A DNA stretch of 64,000 bases from Streptomyces ochraceiscleroticus (GCF_000720485.1 NZ_JOAX01000034.1:1-64000), one strand, 5' to 3'. Shown: positions 1 through 8,586, numbered from the stretch's first letter. Program-made: numbers and translations. Notes: a model not told the origin generated them from the letters alone.

Positions 1-1
1 G

Positions 2-670
2 CCGACCGCCGTCCCCGGCGCACCGGGCTCCATGGGCACCCCCGCGCCGCCGCCCGCGGCACCGTCGGCCCCGGCCCCCGCCCCCGGCGCCGGGAAGATC
101 AACCTCGACAAGGGCCGGGTCAGCCTCCAGAAGAACCAGACCGTTTCGCTGGTCAAGGGCGGCCGCCCGCTGCTGACCTCGGTCCGGATGGGCCTGGGCT
201 GGGAGCCCGCGTTCCGCAGCAAGGACATCGACCTCGACGCGTCCGTGATCGCGTACGGCCCGGACCGCAAGAAGATCGACAACTGCTTCTTCGGCAAGCT
301 CGCGATCCTCAACGGCGCGATCCAGCACTCCGGGGACAACCTCACGGGTGAGGGCGCGGGCGACGACGAGGCGATCACGGTCCACCTCGGCGGCCTCCCC
401 CCGGAGGTCACGGGCCTGGTCTTCACGGTGAACAGCTTCTCCGGTCAGAAGTTCACCGACGTCGCCAAGGCGTACTGCCGCCTGCTGGACGCGCAGTCCG
501 GCGAGGAGCTGGTCCGCTTCGACCTGACCGGCTCGGAGAAGCGGACGGGCGTGCTGATGGCCAAGCTGATCCGGCAGTACAGCGGCGAGTGGGAGATGAC
601 GGCGCTCGGCGAGTTCGTCGACTCCCGCACGGTCCGCGGCATGGTCAAGCCGGCCGCGCAGGCGCTGTGA
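2..670 (+). CDS. TerD-family protein, 5' end cut by the window
   Basis: This protein carries a TerD-type calcium-binding fold of the kind found in tellurite or stress proteins: the motifs INLDKG and VSLVKGG are followed by LGW, DIDLDASVIAYG and DNCFFGKL. The DIDLDAS and GDDEAI acidic patches are the usual calcium sites of the family. The first ATG is at 32, but the frame is open to base 2, no ribosome binding site precedes that ATG, and residues before the TerD domain are a proline/alanine-rich linker. The real protein therefore probably starts outside the window and may hold another domain. The stop overlaps the convergent LLM oxidoreductase gene by 26 bp. The family is clear; its exact role in Streptomyces is not. 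Confidence 0.85.
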   Translation, partial: PTAVPGAPGSMGTPAPPPAAPSAPAPAPGAGKINLDKGRVSLQKNQTVSLVKGGRPLLTSVRMGLGWEPAFRSKDIDLDASVIAYGPDRKKIDNCFFGKLAILNGAIQHSGDNLTGEGAGDDEAITVHLGGLPPEVTGLVFTVNSFSGQKFTDVAKAYCRLLDAQSGEELVRFDLTGSEKRTGVLMAKLIRQYSGEWEMTALGEFVDSRTVRGMVKPAAQAL

Positions 671-1682
671 CCGGCGCGCCGCCCAGCCGGGCCACCGCCG
701 CGAGCCGGCGGTAGGAGTCGAGCTGGGCGGCGCGGTCGTGGGTGCTCGTGGTGACCAGCAGCTCATCGGCGCCGGTCGCACCGAGCAGGTCCGTCAGGCC
801 CGCGCGGACCTCCTCCTCCGTGCCATGGATCTGGCCGCGCTGCGCCGCCTCATAGAACTCCCGCTCCTTCACGGTCATCGACGGCTCCCGCGCGAGCACG
901 TCCGCCACGGGCTCCAGCGGCGGAAAGACCCCATGCGTACGGGAGTACGCCATCGCCCATGCCTCCGGGAGCAGCAGCCGGCGGGCCTCCTCGGTCGTGG
1001 CGGCCACCGCGACGGTCGCGGAGACGACGACGTACGGCCGGTCCCACAGCGCGGACGGCCGAAAGCCGGCCCGGTAGCGGTCGATGGCACCCAGCAGCGC
1101 CTCCCGCCCCCGCACATCGCCGATCACGAGCGCGAGTCCCGCCTCGGCGGCGATCTCCGCGCCGGCCCCGGTGGCCAGTACGAACGCGGGGACGCTCAGC
1201 CCCTCCGCGGGCCGGGCGTGCACCTGCGGATGGGCGGTCTGAGTGCCGGTGAAGTATCCGGTCAGCTCGGCGAGCTGCGCGCCGAAGTCCCCGGTCGCGT
1301 CCTTGTCCGTCCCCAGCGCCCGCCGGATCCCGTCGGTGAACCCGACCGAGCGCCCCAACCCCATGTCGATCCGCCCCGGGAAGAGGGATTCCAGCACGCC
1401 GAACTGCTCGGCGACGACCAGCGGCCGGTGATTGGGCAGCATCACTCCGCCGGTACCGACCCGGATGCGGCGGGTGGCGGACGCGACGGCCGCCGCGAGC
1501 ACGGTGGGCGCGGAGCCCGCCACGCCCGGGACACTGTGGTGCTCGGAGACCCAGAAACGGTGGTACCCGAGCTTCTCCACCTCCCGGGCAAAGCGCACCG
1601 TCTCCTGCAACGCCTCCGCCTGCGGCCGGCCCACTCTGGTACGGGACCGGTCCAGAACGGAGAATCGCGGGGCCACTGTCAT
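645..1682 (-). CDS. LLM class flavin-dependent oxidoreductase
   Basis: A 345-residue luciferase-like monooxygenase, likely using reduced flavin; the substrate is unknown. Visible family marks are the N-terminal SVLD, the stretch YHRFWVSEHH (residues about 36-45), IRVGTGGVMLPNHRPL, and FPGRIDMGLGR. These fit the MsnO8/YhbW-type LLM subgroup. The ATG at 1682 is chosen because the family begins with a short MTVAPRFSVLDRSR-type strand; the longer open frame to 2030 encodes low-complexity residues out of character with the family and overlaps the 91-residue gene upstream. That gene lies 44 bp upstream on the same strand, so the two may be co-transcribed. The 3' end overlaps the TerD gene tail to tail. 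Confidence 0.88.
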   Translation of the reverse strand: MTVAPRFSVLDRSRTRVGRPQAEALQETVRFAREVEKLGYHRFWVSEHHSVPGVAGSAPTVLAAAVASATRRIRVGTGGVMLPNHRPLVVAEQFGVLESLFPGRIDMGLGRSVGFTDGIRRALGTDKDATGDFGAQLAELTGYFTGTQTAHPQVHARPAEGLSVPAFVLATGAGAEIAAEAGLALVIGDVRGREALLGAIDRYRAGFRPSALWDRPYVVVSATVAVAATTEEARRLLLPEAWAMAYSRTHGVFPPLEPVADVLAREPSMTVKEREFYEAAQRGQIHGTEEEVRAGLTDLLGATGADELLVTTSTHDRAAQLDSYRRLAAVARLGGAPVTAPARPA

Positions 1683-1726
1683 CGAGTTCACCCTCAGTAC
1701 AACGCTTCCCGCCGCCCGGGATTCCG

Positions 1727-2002
1727 CTACGCCTCCGCGCCCGGCAGTCGCTCCGCCCGAAGGTCGGCGACCAGCGCAGCGTCCTCGACCGCCCGGGCCA
1801 GGTACCGCACGGCCCGCCGCAACTCCGCCCCGGACGCTTCCGGATCGCCGGCCAGGGCACGGCCCCGGGAGACGTCGGTCCGCGCCATGACGAGAATCTC
1901 GCCCTCCATGACATCGGCCAGATGATTTACGAGACCGTCCCCCAACGGGACGTAAGCCGTCCGCCCGCCATCGGTCCACGGCAGCCGTCGTAGGCTCTCC
2001 AT
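1727..2002 (-). CDS. Small conserved protein of unknown function
   Basis: A 91-residue acidic protein beginning MESLRRLPWTDGGRTAYV. I do not recognise a named domain. The sequence is mainly predicted helical with a central DVMEGEILVMARTD segment and a C-terminal helix rich in Ala, Arg and Glu. It starts with ATG at 2002 and ends 44 bp before the LLM oxidoreductase on the same strand, so co-transcription is likely. Codon use fits a real gene (third positions mostly G/C), and similar short proteins are common in Streptomyces. No signal peptide or membrane segment is seen. Confidence 0.6.
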   Translation of the reverse strand: MESLRRLPWTDGGRTAYVPLGDGLVNHLADVMEGEILVMARTDVSRGRALAGDPEASGAELRRAVRYLARAVEDAALVADLRAERLPGAEA

Positions 2003-2139
2003 GTCGGCACTCCTTCGCAGTGTCGGCCACGCCCCGGGGCCGGGTCCGATCCGGCCGCCGGGGCTCTTTCCGTCCCGACCTTACGCGGTTTCGCGGTTAC
2101 GCGGTAGCACGCAGCCGCGACTCCGCGCACGCTGGATGC

Positions 2140-2364
2140 ATGGATCTTGATCGCTCCGTGCCGGTCTGGCCGCAAGTGGCCGCTGACCTCCGGCGTCGCC
2201 TCGATGCCGGAGAGTGGGCCCCCGGCGAACGCTTCCCCGGCACGGTCACGCTGGCCGCTGAGTACCGCGTGACCCAGTCGACGGTTCAGAAGGCCGTCGT
2301 CCAGCTCCGCAAGGAGGGCCGCCTGCGCACGGTCCTGGGCGCCGGCAGCTACGTCATGGACTGA
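2140..2364 (+). CDS. Minimal GntR-family winged-helix protein
   Basis: A 74-residue protein that consists almost only of a GntR-type winged helix: VWPQVAADLRRRLDAGEW, then PGERFPG, then LAAEYRVTQSTVQKAVVQL as the helix-turn-helix, then the wing EGRLRTVLGAGSYV. Full GntR regulators have a further C-terminal effector domain of 150 or more residues, which is absent here. The ATG at 2140 is chosen because the domain begins within a few residues of it; the open frame upstream to 2020 is Arg-rich and not domain-like. It is likely a DNA-binding protein whose targets and ligand, if any, are unknown. Confidence 0.75.
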   Translation: MDLDRSVPVWPQVAADLRRRLDAGEWAPGERFPGTVTLAAEYRVTQSTVQKAVVQLRKEGRLRTVLGAGSYVMD

Positions 2365-2446
2365 GCGGGTCGCCCGCTCTGGTGCGGGGGCGGCGGAGGC
2401 CCGAGAATCGGGGCGTTGTGCCCGGCCGAGCCGCGAGGAGCCACTC

Positions 2447-3274
2447 ATGCCCGCCGACCAGCCGCCCACCGTTCCCTCCCTGGACGAGATCTACGGGAAG
2501 TTCGACCTGAGCCAGGTGCCCGCGTTTGCCGGTGGGTTCATCAACTTCGGGTACTGGGCGGATGCGCCGGACGACCGGCCGGTGAGCGAAGCCGACCGGA
2601 TCGGGACGGAGAAGGAGCTGTACCGGCTGGTCCTGCGCGCCTTTGAGCGTACGGAGGGGCGGGACGCCGTCGAGGTCGGGTGCGGGCTGGGGCTCGGATC
2701 GGCCCTCGCGCTGTGCGAGTACGGGTTCGGGTCGGTCGTCGGGCTGGACATCCACCCCGAGCAAGTCCGGCGGGCCCGGGAGCGGAACGCCGCCGTACGC
2801 GACGCGCACCCGGGGCAGCTGGACTACCGGCGCGGCGCGGCCGAGCGGCTGCCGCTGCCGGACGCCTCCGTGGACTGCCTGTTCTCCGTCGAGGCGGCCC
2901 AGCACTTCCCCGACATCCCGGGCTTCGCCCGAGAGGCCGCGCGAGTGCTGCGCGCGGGCGGCCGGCTGGTGCTGACGACCTTCTTCGCCACCGGCCAGGA
3001 GGCCGCCCGCGCGCTGCCCGGACTGCTGCCCACCTACGCCGACGGCCTGGACCTCGCCCACGTGGCGGACGACGTGACCGCCGCGCTGGCGGAGGCCGGA
3101 CTGTCGGAGTTGCGGATCCGGACGATCGGGGAATCGGTGTGGGCCGCGTACGACCGGTACCTCGGCCAGGTCCCCGAGCTGCGCGACCTGTGGCCGCGCC
3201 GGTTCCTGACCGCGTACGAGAAAGGGCTGCTGGACTACTACGTGATCACCGCGGACCGCCCGCAGACCGGCTGA
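2447..3274 (+). CDS. SAM-dependent methyltransferase
   Basis: A 275-residue class I methyltransferase. Motif I is VEVGCGLGLGS (residues about 75-85), followed by the acidic end of strand 2 in VVGLDIHPEQV, the motif AERLPLPDASVDCLFSVEAAQHF and the post-motif ARVLRAGGRLVLTTFF. This layout resembles small-molecule C- or O-methyltransferases of the Erg6/UbiE type, but the substrate cannot be read. The start ATG follows GAGGAG by about six bases. It stands alone, reading towards the phoX-like gene, with a shared hairpin between the two. Confidence 0.85.
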   Translation: MPADQPPTVPSLDEIYGKFDLSQVPAFAGGFINFGYWADAPDDRPVSEADRIGTEKELYRLVLRAFERTEGRDAVEVGCGLGLGSALALCEYGFGSVVGLDIHPEQVRRARERNAAVRDAHPGQLDYRRGAAERLPLPDASVDCLFSVEAAQHFPDIPGFAREAARVLRAGGRLVLTTFFATGQEAARALPGLLPTYADGLDLAHVADDVTAALAEAGLSELRIRTIGESVWAAYDRYLGQVPELRDLWPRRFLTAYEKGLLDYYVITADRPQTG

Positions 3275-3292
3275 TCAGACCGGCCGGAGACC

Positions 3293-3349
3293 CGCTGACC
3301 CGGCCGCCCGGATTCCCCCCGGATCCGGCCGGCCGGTGGCGGGTCAGCG
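3293..3349. terminator. Bidirectional hairpin between convergent genes
   Basis: Outer arms of 10 bp (CGCTGACCCG at 3293-3302 and its exact reverse complement at 3340-3349) enclose GC-rich inner arms. The hairpin lies between the convergent methyltransferase and phosphatase genes and overlaps the stop of the latter. It is probably a terminator for both strands. There is no clear T-run. Confidence 0.55.
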
Positions 3350-4780
3350 CTGCCGCCGCCAGGGGCCGGTGATCGCGAGCATGATGCCCGGCTCCTGGAT
3401 GTTGGCGAAGAGCGTCGAGCCGTCGGGCGAGAAGACCGGGCCGGTGAACTCGCTGTACTCCGGCTCGTCCGCGGTGCCAATGTTGATCTCGTTGCGCGCG
3501 ACCGGGTACGTACGGCCGTCCTCGGTGGCGCCGAAGAGGTGCTGCACGCCCTCGCCGTCCTCCGCGATGATCAGCCCGCCGTAGGGCGAGACGCTGATGT
3601 TGTCGGGGCCGTCGAAGGCGCCGTCCTTCGACGGGTCGGGGTTGACGCCGAAGCGGACCTTCAGGGTCAGCGTGCGGCGCGCCGGGTTGTAGAACCACAC
3701 CTGGCCGTCGTGCTGGACCGGGCTCTCCTCGCGGGCGTAGGAGGAGACGACGTACACGCCGCCGTCCGCCCACCACATGCCCTCCAGCTTGCGGGCGCGG
3801 GTGACCTCACCGTCCTGGAACTGCTTGCGCACGGACGTCGTACGGGCGTCCCGGTCGGGGACCTCGACCCAGTCCACGCCGTAGACGGTGCCCGGCTCGG
3901 TGGCCCGGGAGAGGTCGTCGACGAAGCGGCCGCCGGAGTCGAAGCACTTGAACGCGGCGAGCGTGCCCGCGTCGTCGGCCAGCCCTGCTAGCTTGCCGCG
4001 GCCGTGCGCGAAGCCCTCCGGCGGGGTCCAGCGGTAGAAGAGGCCGTTGGGCGTGTCGGCGTCCTCGGTGAGGAAGACGTGGCCGCGCTTGGGGTCGACG
4101 ACGACGGCCTCGTGCGGGTACCGGCCGAACGCCTTGATCGGCTTCGGGTCCCGGTTGGCCTTCTGGTCGTACGGGTCGACCTCGAAGACGTAACCGTGGT
4201 CCTTGGTCATGCCGTGGTCGCCGGCCTTGTCCTCGGTCTCCTCGCCGGACAGCCAGGTGCCCCAAGCGGTGCGGCCGCCCGCACAGTTGGTGGAGGTACC
4301 GGCGATGCCCACCCACTCGCTCACGTGCGAGCCGTCGTGCGCGACCTCGATGACCGTGCAGCCGCCGGACGCGGCCGGGTCGTAGACGTGGCCCTCGGTG
4401 AGCGGCACCGGGTGCGGCCAGTCGGCGCGCGGGCCCTTGAGCTCGTGGTTGTTGACGAGCAGGGTCGCGCCGCGCGAGCCCTCGAAGGTGGCGGTGCCGT
4501 CGTGGTTGGACGGCGTGTACTCACCGCTCTCCAGCTTGGTCACACCGGTACGGGTGATGATCTTGTAGCTGAAGCCGGCGGGCAGCGCGAGGATGCCCTT
4601 CGGGTCATCGATCAGCGGACCGTACCCGAGCTGCCGCGTCCCGTCGTCGCCGGAGGCATCCGTGGCCTCCTCGCCGATGGCCCCGGGGGCCGTGGCCAGC
4701 ACGCCGACGCTGCCGGCGAGCGCCACTCCGGCGCCGGTGTACGCGGAGCGCTTGGCGAAGTCCCTGCGGGTGAGGGCCAT
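3344..4780 (-). CDS. PhoX-type (DUF839) phosphatase, Tat-exported
   Basis: A 478-residue secreted protein of the PhoX/DUF839 family. PhoX enzymes are calcium/iron-dependent phosphomonoesterases. The N-terminus has the twin-arginine motif TRRDFAKR, a hydrophobic Ala/Gly stretch and a cleavage region near residues 30-40, so folded export by Tat is expected. Family marks include GPLIDDPKGILALPAGF, NHDGTA, LLVNNHE, the acidic FLTEDADTPNGLFYRW, and VSPYGGLIIAEDGEG. The ATG at 4780 is chosen because the Tat signal starts there; the longer frame to 5161 is not protein-like. Enzyme activity is inferred from family, and some DUF839 proteins have no tested function. GTTC-type repeats upstream hint at phosphate control. 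Confidence 0.82.
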   Translation of the reverse strand: MALTRRDFAKRSAYTGAGVALAGSVGVLATAPGAIGEEATDASGDDGTRQLGYGPLIDDPKGILALPAGFSYKIITRTGVTKLESGEYTPSNHDGTATFEGSRGATLLVNNHELKGPRADWPHPVPLTEGHVYDPAASGGCTVIEVAHDGSHVSEWVGIAGTSTNCAGGRTAWGTWLSGEETEDKAGDHGMTKDHGYVFEVDPYDQKANRDPKPIKAFGRYPHEAVVVDPKRGHVFLTEDADTPNGLFYRWTPPEGFAHGRGKLAGLADDAGTLAAFKCFDSGGRFVDDLSRATEPGTVYGVDWVEVPDRDARTTSVRKQFQDGEVTRARKLEGMWWADGGVYVVSSYAREESPVQHDGQVWFYNPARRTLTLKVRFGVNPDPSKDGAFDGPDNISVSPYGGLIIAEDGEGVQHLFGATEDGRTYPVARNEINIGTADEPEYSEFTGPVFSPDGSTLFANIQEPGIMLAITGPWRRQR

Positions 4781-5251
4781 GGTGATCTCCAAGATGGCTG
4801 GTTCCGATTCCCCCTGTGTCTGCGCGGCACACATTCCCGTGCGCCGCCGAACTCCAGTTGAACGGGATACAACGTCCAGGAACCGTTTCTCCGCACGACG
4901 GTGAACCATGGCAAAGAAGGTCATCCGCGGCATCCCCCCGCCAACTGCAAGATTTCTGGCTTTCCGCCTTGACCGCCGCCCGGCCCGGCAATAGACAGTG
5001 CCTACCTGCATCGCCCGTAAGAGGAGCGCAGGGCCTGCGGCGTTACGGACGAGCGGTCCGTACGCGGCCGTACGGACGGCGTGTACGCGCCGCGCCGTAC
5101 TCGGGCCCTGCGCCCTCCCGCGAGAGCCGCCCGCCGCGACGGCCGGCCTCGCCACACGCACAAGTGGTCCCGCCCAAGCGCCGTCGCCCGCCTGCCCGGC
5201 GTGCGCACGGCCGGGCGCGCGGGACGCCCACCGGGGAAGAGGTGGTCTGGT
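4781..5251. other. Divergent intergenic region, phoX-type gene / protease gene
   Basis: A stretch of 471 bp without a convincing gene. Next to the phoX-like gene it holds three GTTC-like units on the minus strand 10-11 bp apart (4842-4873), which resemble a PhoP box. Closer to the protease gene it holds a perfect dyad at 5056-5077 and several further GTACGG-type repeats. Open frames across it are Arg/Pro-rich and are read as chance high-GC frames. Confidence 0.5.
5056..5077. promoter_or_regulatory. Perfect 9-bp inverted repeat upstream of protease gene
   Basis: GTCCGTACG and its exact reverse complement CGTACGGAC are separated by four bases. The dyad lies about 175 bp before the GTG of the protease gene and about 275 bp before the start of the divergent phoX-like gene. 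It could be an operator; the regulator is unknown. Confidence 0.4.
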
Positions 5252-6412
5252 GTGAATCAGCCCGAGATGATGCGCGGTCCCACCGGCGGACAGGTCAGTG
5301 GCACCTCACGCCAACAGGCGCTGTCGGACTTCATGAATCCGCAGCACCCGCTCGCCAACGTCGTCGGTTTCGGCCACGGCGTGAAGTGGACGGGCGGCGA
5401 GCCGACGGGCGAGGAAGCGGTCCTGGTCTTCGTGACGCAGAAGGTTCCCGAGTCGGTCCTGTCCGAACGGGACGTGATACCGCGCGAGATGGACGACGGC
5501 ACGCCGACAGACGTGGTGGCCGTCGGCCATGTCGCGGCCCAGCGCGCCCGCCTCACCGGACCGGGCGGCGGCACGGAGGAGCAGTCCGGCCTCGGCCCCG
5601 ACGGCAGTACGTCCATGCTCTCCCGGCCGCTGCTGGAGGAGCTGGGCCAGGAGATCGGCCGGCTCCGCACGGACGCCGAGCCGCAGCGGCTCACCCGCAG
5701 GATGCGCCCGTGCCCGGCCGGCTTCTCGGTCGGCAGCGTGCGGATCACCGCGGGCACGCTCGGCAGCGTGGTCTACGACCTGCTGCCCGGCGCGCAGATC
5801 AACCCGCCGGAGCCCGGCACCGGCGTCCCGGCCACGTACTACATCCTGAGCAACAACCACGTGCTCGCCGACTCCAACCGGGCGCCGCTGGGCAGCCCCG
5901 TGGTGCAGCCGGGCCCCGCGGACGGCGGCCTCGACCCGGCCGACCGGATCGGCACGCTGTCCCGCTTCGTCGCCATCCAGTTCGCGCCGCAGGTCCCGCC
6001 GGCGCAGCAGAACAACATCGTGGACGCGGCGCTGGCGAAGGTGGAGTTCCACGACGCCACCCGCCAGCAGTACTTCAACGGGCCGCCGCGAGCCTGGCGG
6101 CGCAAGGCGCAGGTGGCGGTGGGCGACCGGGTGAAGAAGGTCGGCCGGACCACCAACCTGACCATCGGCCGGATCATGTCCACCGACGCGACCATCGACG
6201 TCTCGTACGGCACGGCCGGCACCGCACGCTTCAAGGACCAGATCATCACCACGAACATGTCGGCCGGCGGTGACTCCGGTTCCCTGATCACCTCGCTCGA
6301 CAACGTCGCCGTCGGACTGCTCTTCGCGGGGTCGCAGCAGGTCACGATCGCGAACCACATCGAGAACGTCCGCGCGCTGCTGCGCGTCGAGATCGCCGAG
6401 CAACTGGCCTGA
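5252..6412 (+). CDS. Trypsin-like serine peptidase (Nal1-like)
   Basis: A 386-residue protein with a readable trypsin-type triad: His in SNNHVLAD (about residue 202), Asp in NNIVDAALAKV (about 257) and Ser in SAGGDSGSLI (about 341). The fold resembles Nal1-like and other cytosolic S1-type peptidases. There is no signal peptide: the N-terminus is polar and the segment HPLANVVGFGHGVKW with VLVFVTQKV is typical of this group. The GTG at 5252 is chosen because it follows GGGGAAGAGG and precedes the conserved region; upstream residues in the frame are Arg-rich. A small gene starts 17 bp after its stop, so the two form a likely operon. Confidence 0.8.
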   Translation: MNQPEMMRGPTGGQVSGTSRQQALSDFMNPQHPLANVVGFGHGVKWTGGEPTGEEAVLVFVTQKVPESVLSERDVIPREMDDGTPTDVVAVGHVAAQRARLTGPGGGTEEQSGLGPDGSTSMLSRPLLEELGQEIGRLRTDAEPQRLTRRMRPCPAGFSVGSVRITAGTLGSVVYDLLPGAQINPPEPGTGVPATYYILSNNHVLADSNRAPLGSPVVQPGPADGGLDPADRIGTLSRFVAIQFAPQVPPAQQNNIVDAALAKVEFHDATRQQYFNGPPRAWRRKAQVAVGDRVKKVGRTTNLTIGRIMSTDATIDVSYGTAGTARFKDQIITTNMSAGGDSGSLITSLDNVAVGLLFAGSQQVTIANHIENVRALLRVEIAEQLA

Positions 6413-6429
6413 CCGGGGGAGCGAAAATC

Positions 6430-6873
6430 ATGACGAGCGCAGCCAGGAAGAAGGGCCAGGGGCAGGAGCACCGGTTCATCAACGCCCAGGGCTCCGAGGT
6501 CAAGACGCGCGACGAGGCGTTCGCCGCGCAGCGCGACGTATCGGCCGAGGCGCTGCGGGTCACCGCGAAGATGCGGCTCAGCAACGGCGCGCTCACCTTC
6601 GACATGGAGGTGAGCTACAACCCCAACACCTATCCGCACGTCGTCACCGGCGGCCGGATCACCTCCGGCATCTGCGGCGCCCCGTGGGACATCACCGGCG
6701 GCGAGCTCGGCCCCCGGCTGGTGCTGCGGGCCACCCGCCCCGGCGGATCGGGCAACTGCGCCCAGAGCATGACGGTCGTCGGCCAGTTCCAGGTACCGCT
6801 GTCCTACCGCGGTACGTACGGCTTCAACGGCCAGTCCGCGTCCTTCCCGCACACGACGCAGTACTTGTGCTGA
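6430..6873 (+). CDS. Small protein of unknown function beside the protease
   Basis: A 147-residue protein that I do not recognise. It begins with a basic, Gln-rich segment and contains a beta-rich core (LTFDMEVSYNPNTYPHVV, GGRITSGICGAPWDITGG) and ends in TTQYLC with a cysteine as the last residue. The three cysteines (GICG, GNCAQ, terminal C) may form a disulfide or bind metal. It follows the trypsin-like gene after 17 bp with the ribosome binding site GGGGGAG, so it is very likely made together with the protease. It could be a substrate, inhibitor or partner; nothing in the sequence decides this. Confidence 0.7.
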   Translation: MTSAARKKGQGQEHRFINAQGSEVKTRDEAFAAQRDVSAEALRVTAKMRLSNGALTFDMEVSYNPNTYPHVVTGGRITSGICGAPWDITGGELGPRLVLRATRPGGSGNCAQSMTVVGQFQVPLSYRGTYGFNGQSASFPHTTQYLC

Positions 6874-6976
6874 GGAACCCGACGGGCTGACGGCCCGCCG
6901 GGCTTCCGCGGCAGTTTCCGCAGCACCGAGGCGGAGAGTGCTGACGGGCCGTCAGTTGCCGTTCTGGGAGCGGCTG

Positions 6977-8458
6977 TCAGTTGTCCTTCTTGGAGCGGGC
7001 CTTGAAGGCCGCCTTGCGGGCCTCCTTGGCCGCCTTCTTGTCCGGGTGGAGCCGGCCCATCGCCTCCAGGACGTCGGCGGTGGCCGGGTGGTCCACCCGC
7101 CAGACCGCGTCGAAGAAGCCGGTGTGCTGACCGACCAGCCCCTCGACCAGATCCCGCAGTTCGGCCGCGTCCTCGTCGGCGGTGCCGAGCTGCGCCGCGA
7201 GGGTGTCCACGGTCAGCCAGAAGATCATGTCCTGGGAGGGCTCGGGGATGCCGGTGGCGCCGTGCTCGGCCAGCCAGACCCGGGCCAGCCCGCCGAGCTG
7301 CCGGTCGTCCAGCACCTCGCGGAGCGCGGGCTCGGCCTCCGGGCCGACCAGCGACAGGGTCTGCTGGCAGGCGAGGCGGCGCTGTGGCGCCCGGTCGTCG
7401 TCGCCGCGCGCGGCGGACAGCAGGTCCCGGGCCGCGCTGAGGCCGTCGCGGGCCGCGAGCCACTGCTCGGACTCGGCCTGCGCCAGGGTCTCGGGGTAGT
7501 CGGGCAGCGCGCCGAGCAGCACGTCGGCACCCTTGCCGGCGAGGTCGCCGACGGCCGGGGCCTCGACGCCCGCGTCCAGCATCCGCGCGCGGACCGCGTA
7601 CATGCCGAGCGGGGTGAGCCGGACCATGCCGTACCGGCTGACGTCCTCGTCCTCCAGCGGGCCGGCGGACCGGACGGTCTCGCCGTCCTCGTCCAGCTCC
7701 TCGATGAGCGCCTCGTCCACCGGCTGGTACGCGACCAGACCGATCGGCTCCAGCACCCGGAACTGGTCGTCCAGGCGCATCATCGCCTCGGAGACCTCTT
7801 CGAGGATGTCGTCGGTGGGCTCGTCCATGTCGGCCGGGACGATCATGGAGGCGGCGAGCGCCGGCAGCGGGACGCTCTGCTCCGGGGCCTCGGCCAGCGC
7901 GCAGAGCATGTAGAGGTTGCCGAGGATGCCGTCCAGCAGCTCGGCCTCGTCCTCCGGATTCCAGTCGATGGAGTCCAGGTCCAGCTCGCCGCCCTCGGCG
8001 ATCTGCTCCACGAGGTCGCCGAGGTCGGGCGCCGCGGCGTCGGCCAGCACGGTCTCCATGCCGCCGAGCCAGATGGCCAGCACATCCTGGGGGCTGCCGG
8101 CGGTCAGCAGGCGCAGCTCCTCGCCGGGCGTGGCGGTACCGGACGGGGCGCCGTCGGGCAGGTCCTCGTCCTCGCCCGCGTGCTCCTCGATCTCGACCAG
8201 GCCGGTGTCCACGGCGAGCTGCCACGCCTCGGCGGCATAGCCGGTGCCGTCCTCGTCGACGGCGAGGTCCAGGTGGACCGCGGCCTCGGCGAGCTGCTCT
8301 TCGAGGAGGTCGCCGCCGACGCCGACCGGTACCTCCCGTTCGGCCCAGCGGGCGAGCTTCGCCGCCCGGGCGAAGAGGGGGGCGCTCAGCGCGTCCCTGG
8401 CCAGCTCCGCTTCGGGGTGCAGCCGCACCGGGGGAAGGGTGGGGCGCTCGTCGGACAT
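6977..8458 (-). CDS. Conserved Streptomyces protein of unknown function
   Basis: A 493-residue, strongly acidic soluble protein; no named domain was recognised. It is mostly predicted helix with Leu/Ala/Glu repeats, for example ARAAKLARWAE and DLGDLVEQIAEGGELDLDSID. The last 20 or so residues change to a lysine-rich tail (DKKAAKEARKAAFKARSKKDN region). No signal peptide or membrane segment is seen. It is divergent from the secreted nuclease gene. The function is unknown; the helical repeats would suit a protein-binding scaffold, but this is a guess. Confidence 0.7.
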   Translation of the reverse strand: MSDERPTLPPVRLHPEAELARDALSAPLFARAAKLARWAEREVPVGVGGDLLEEQLAEAAVHLDLAVDEDGTGYAAEAWQLAVDTGLVEIEEHAGEDEDLPDGAPSGTATPGEELRLLTAGSPQDVLAIWLGGMETVLADAAAPDLGDLVEQIAEGGELDLDSIDWNPEDEAELLDGILGNLYMLCALAEAPEQSVPLPALAASMIVPADMDEPTDDILEEVSEAMMRLDDQFRVLEPIGLVAYQPVDEALIEELDEDGETVRSAGPLEDEDVSRYGMVRLTPLGMYAVRARMLDAGVEAPAVGDLAGKGADVLLGALPDYPETLAQAESEQWLAARDGLSAARDLLSAARGDDDRAPQRRLACQQTLSLVGPEAEPALREVLDDRQLGGLARVWLAEHGATGIPEPSQDMIFWLTVDTLAAQLGTADEDAAELRDLVEGLVGQHTGFFDAVWRVDHPATADVLEAMGRLHPDKKAAKEARKAAFKARSKKDN

Positions 8459-8529
8459 CTAAGGTTCAGCTCCTCGGGCGGACTACTGCTGGTGCGTCGC
8501 CCAAGCGTAGACGGAATCGTGATGATCCC

Positions 8530-8586
8530 GGGCGGTTCACCGGCCCGTCCGGGGTGCCCCGCGGCGGGCGGTTCACCGGCCCGTCC
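8530..8586. repeat. Two perfect 21-bp direct repeats with GTTCACC core
   Basis: The 21-bp sequence at 8530-8550 is repeated exactly at 8566-8586, start to start 36 bp. Each copy contains GGTTCACCGG. The pair lies just upstream of a TTGACA -35 element for the nuclease gene, the usual place for an activator site. GTTCACC is the core of Streptomyces PhoP boxes, but those need units 11 bp apart. Confidence 0.7.

Noticed and set aside
1683..2030. N-terminal extension of the LLM oxidoreductase to 2030
   Set aside because: The added 116 residues are low complexity and overlap the 91-residue gene; the family begins at MTVAP.
4816..6273. A 485-residue plus-strand frame over the protease region
   Set aside because: Arg/Pro-rich and out of frame with the protease triad; it is a shadow.
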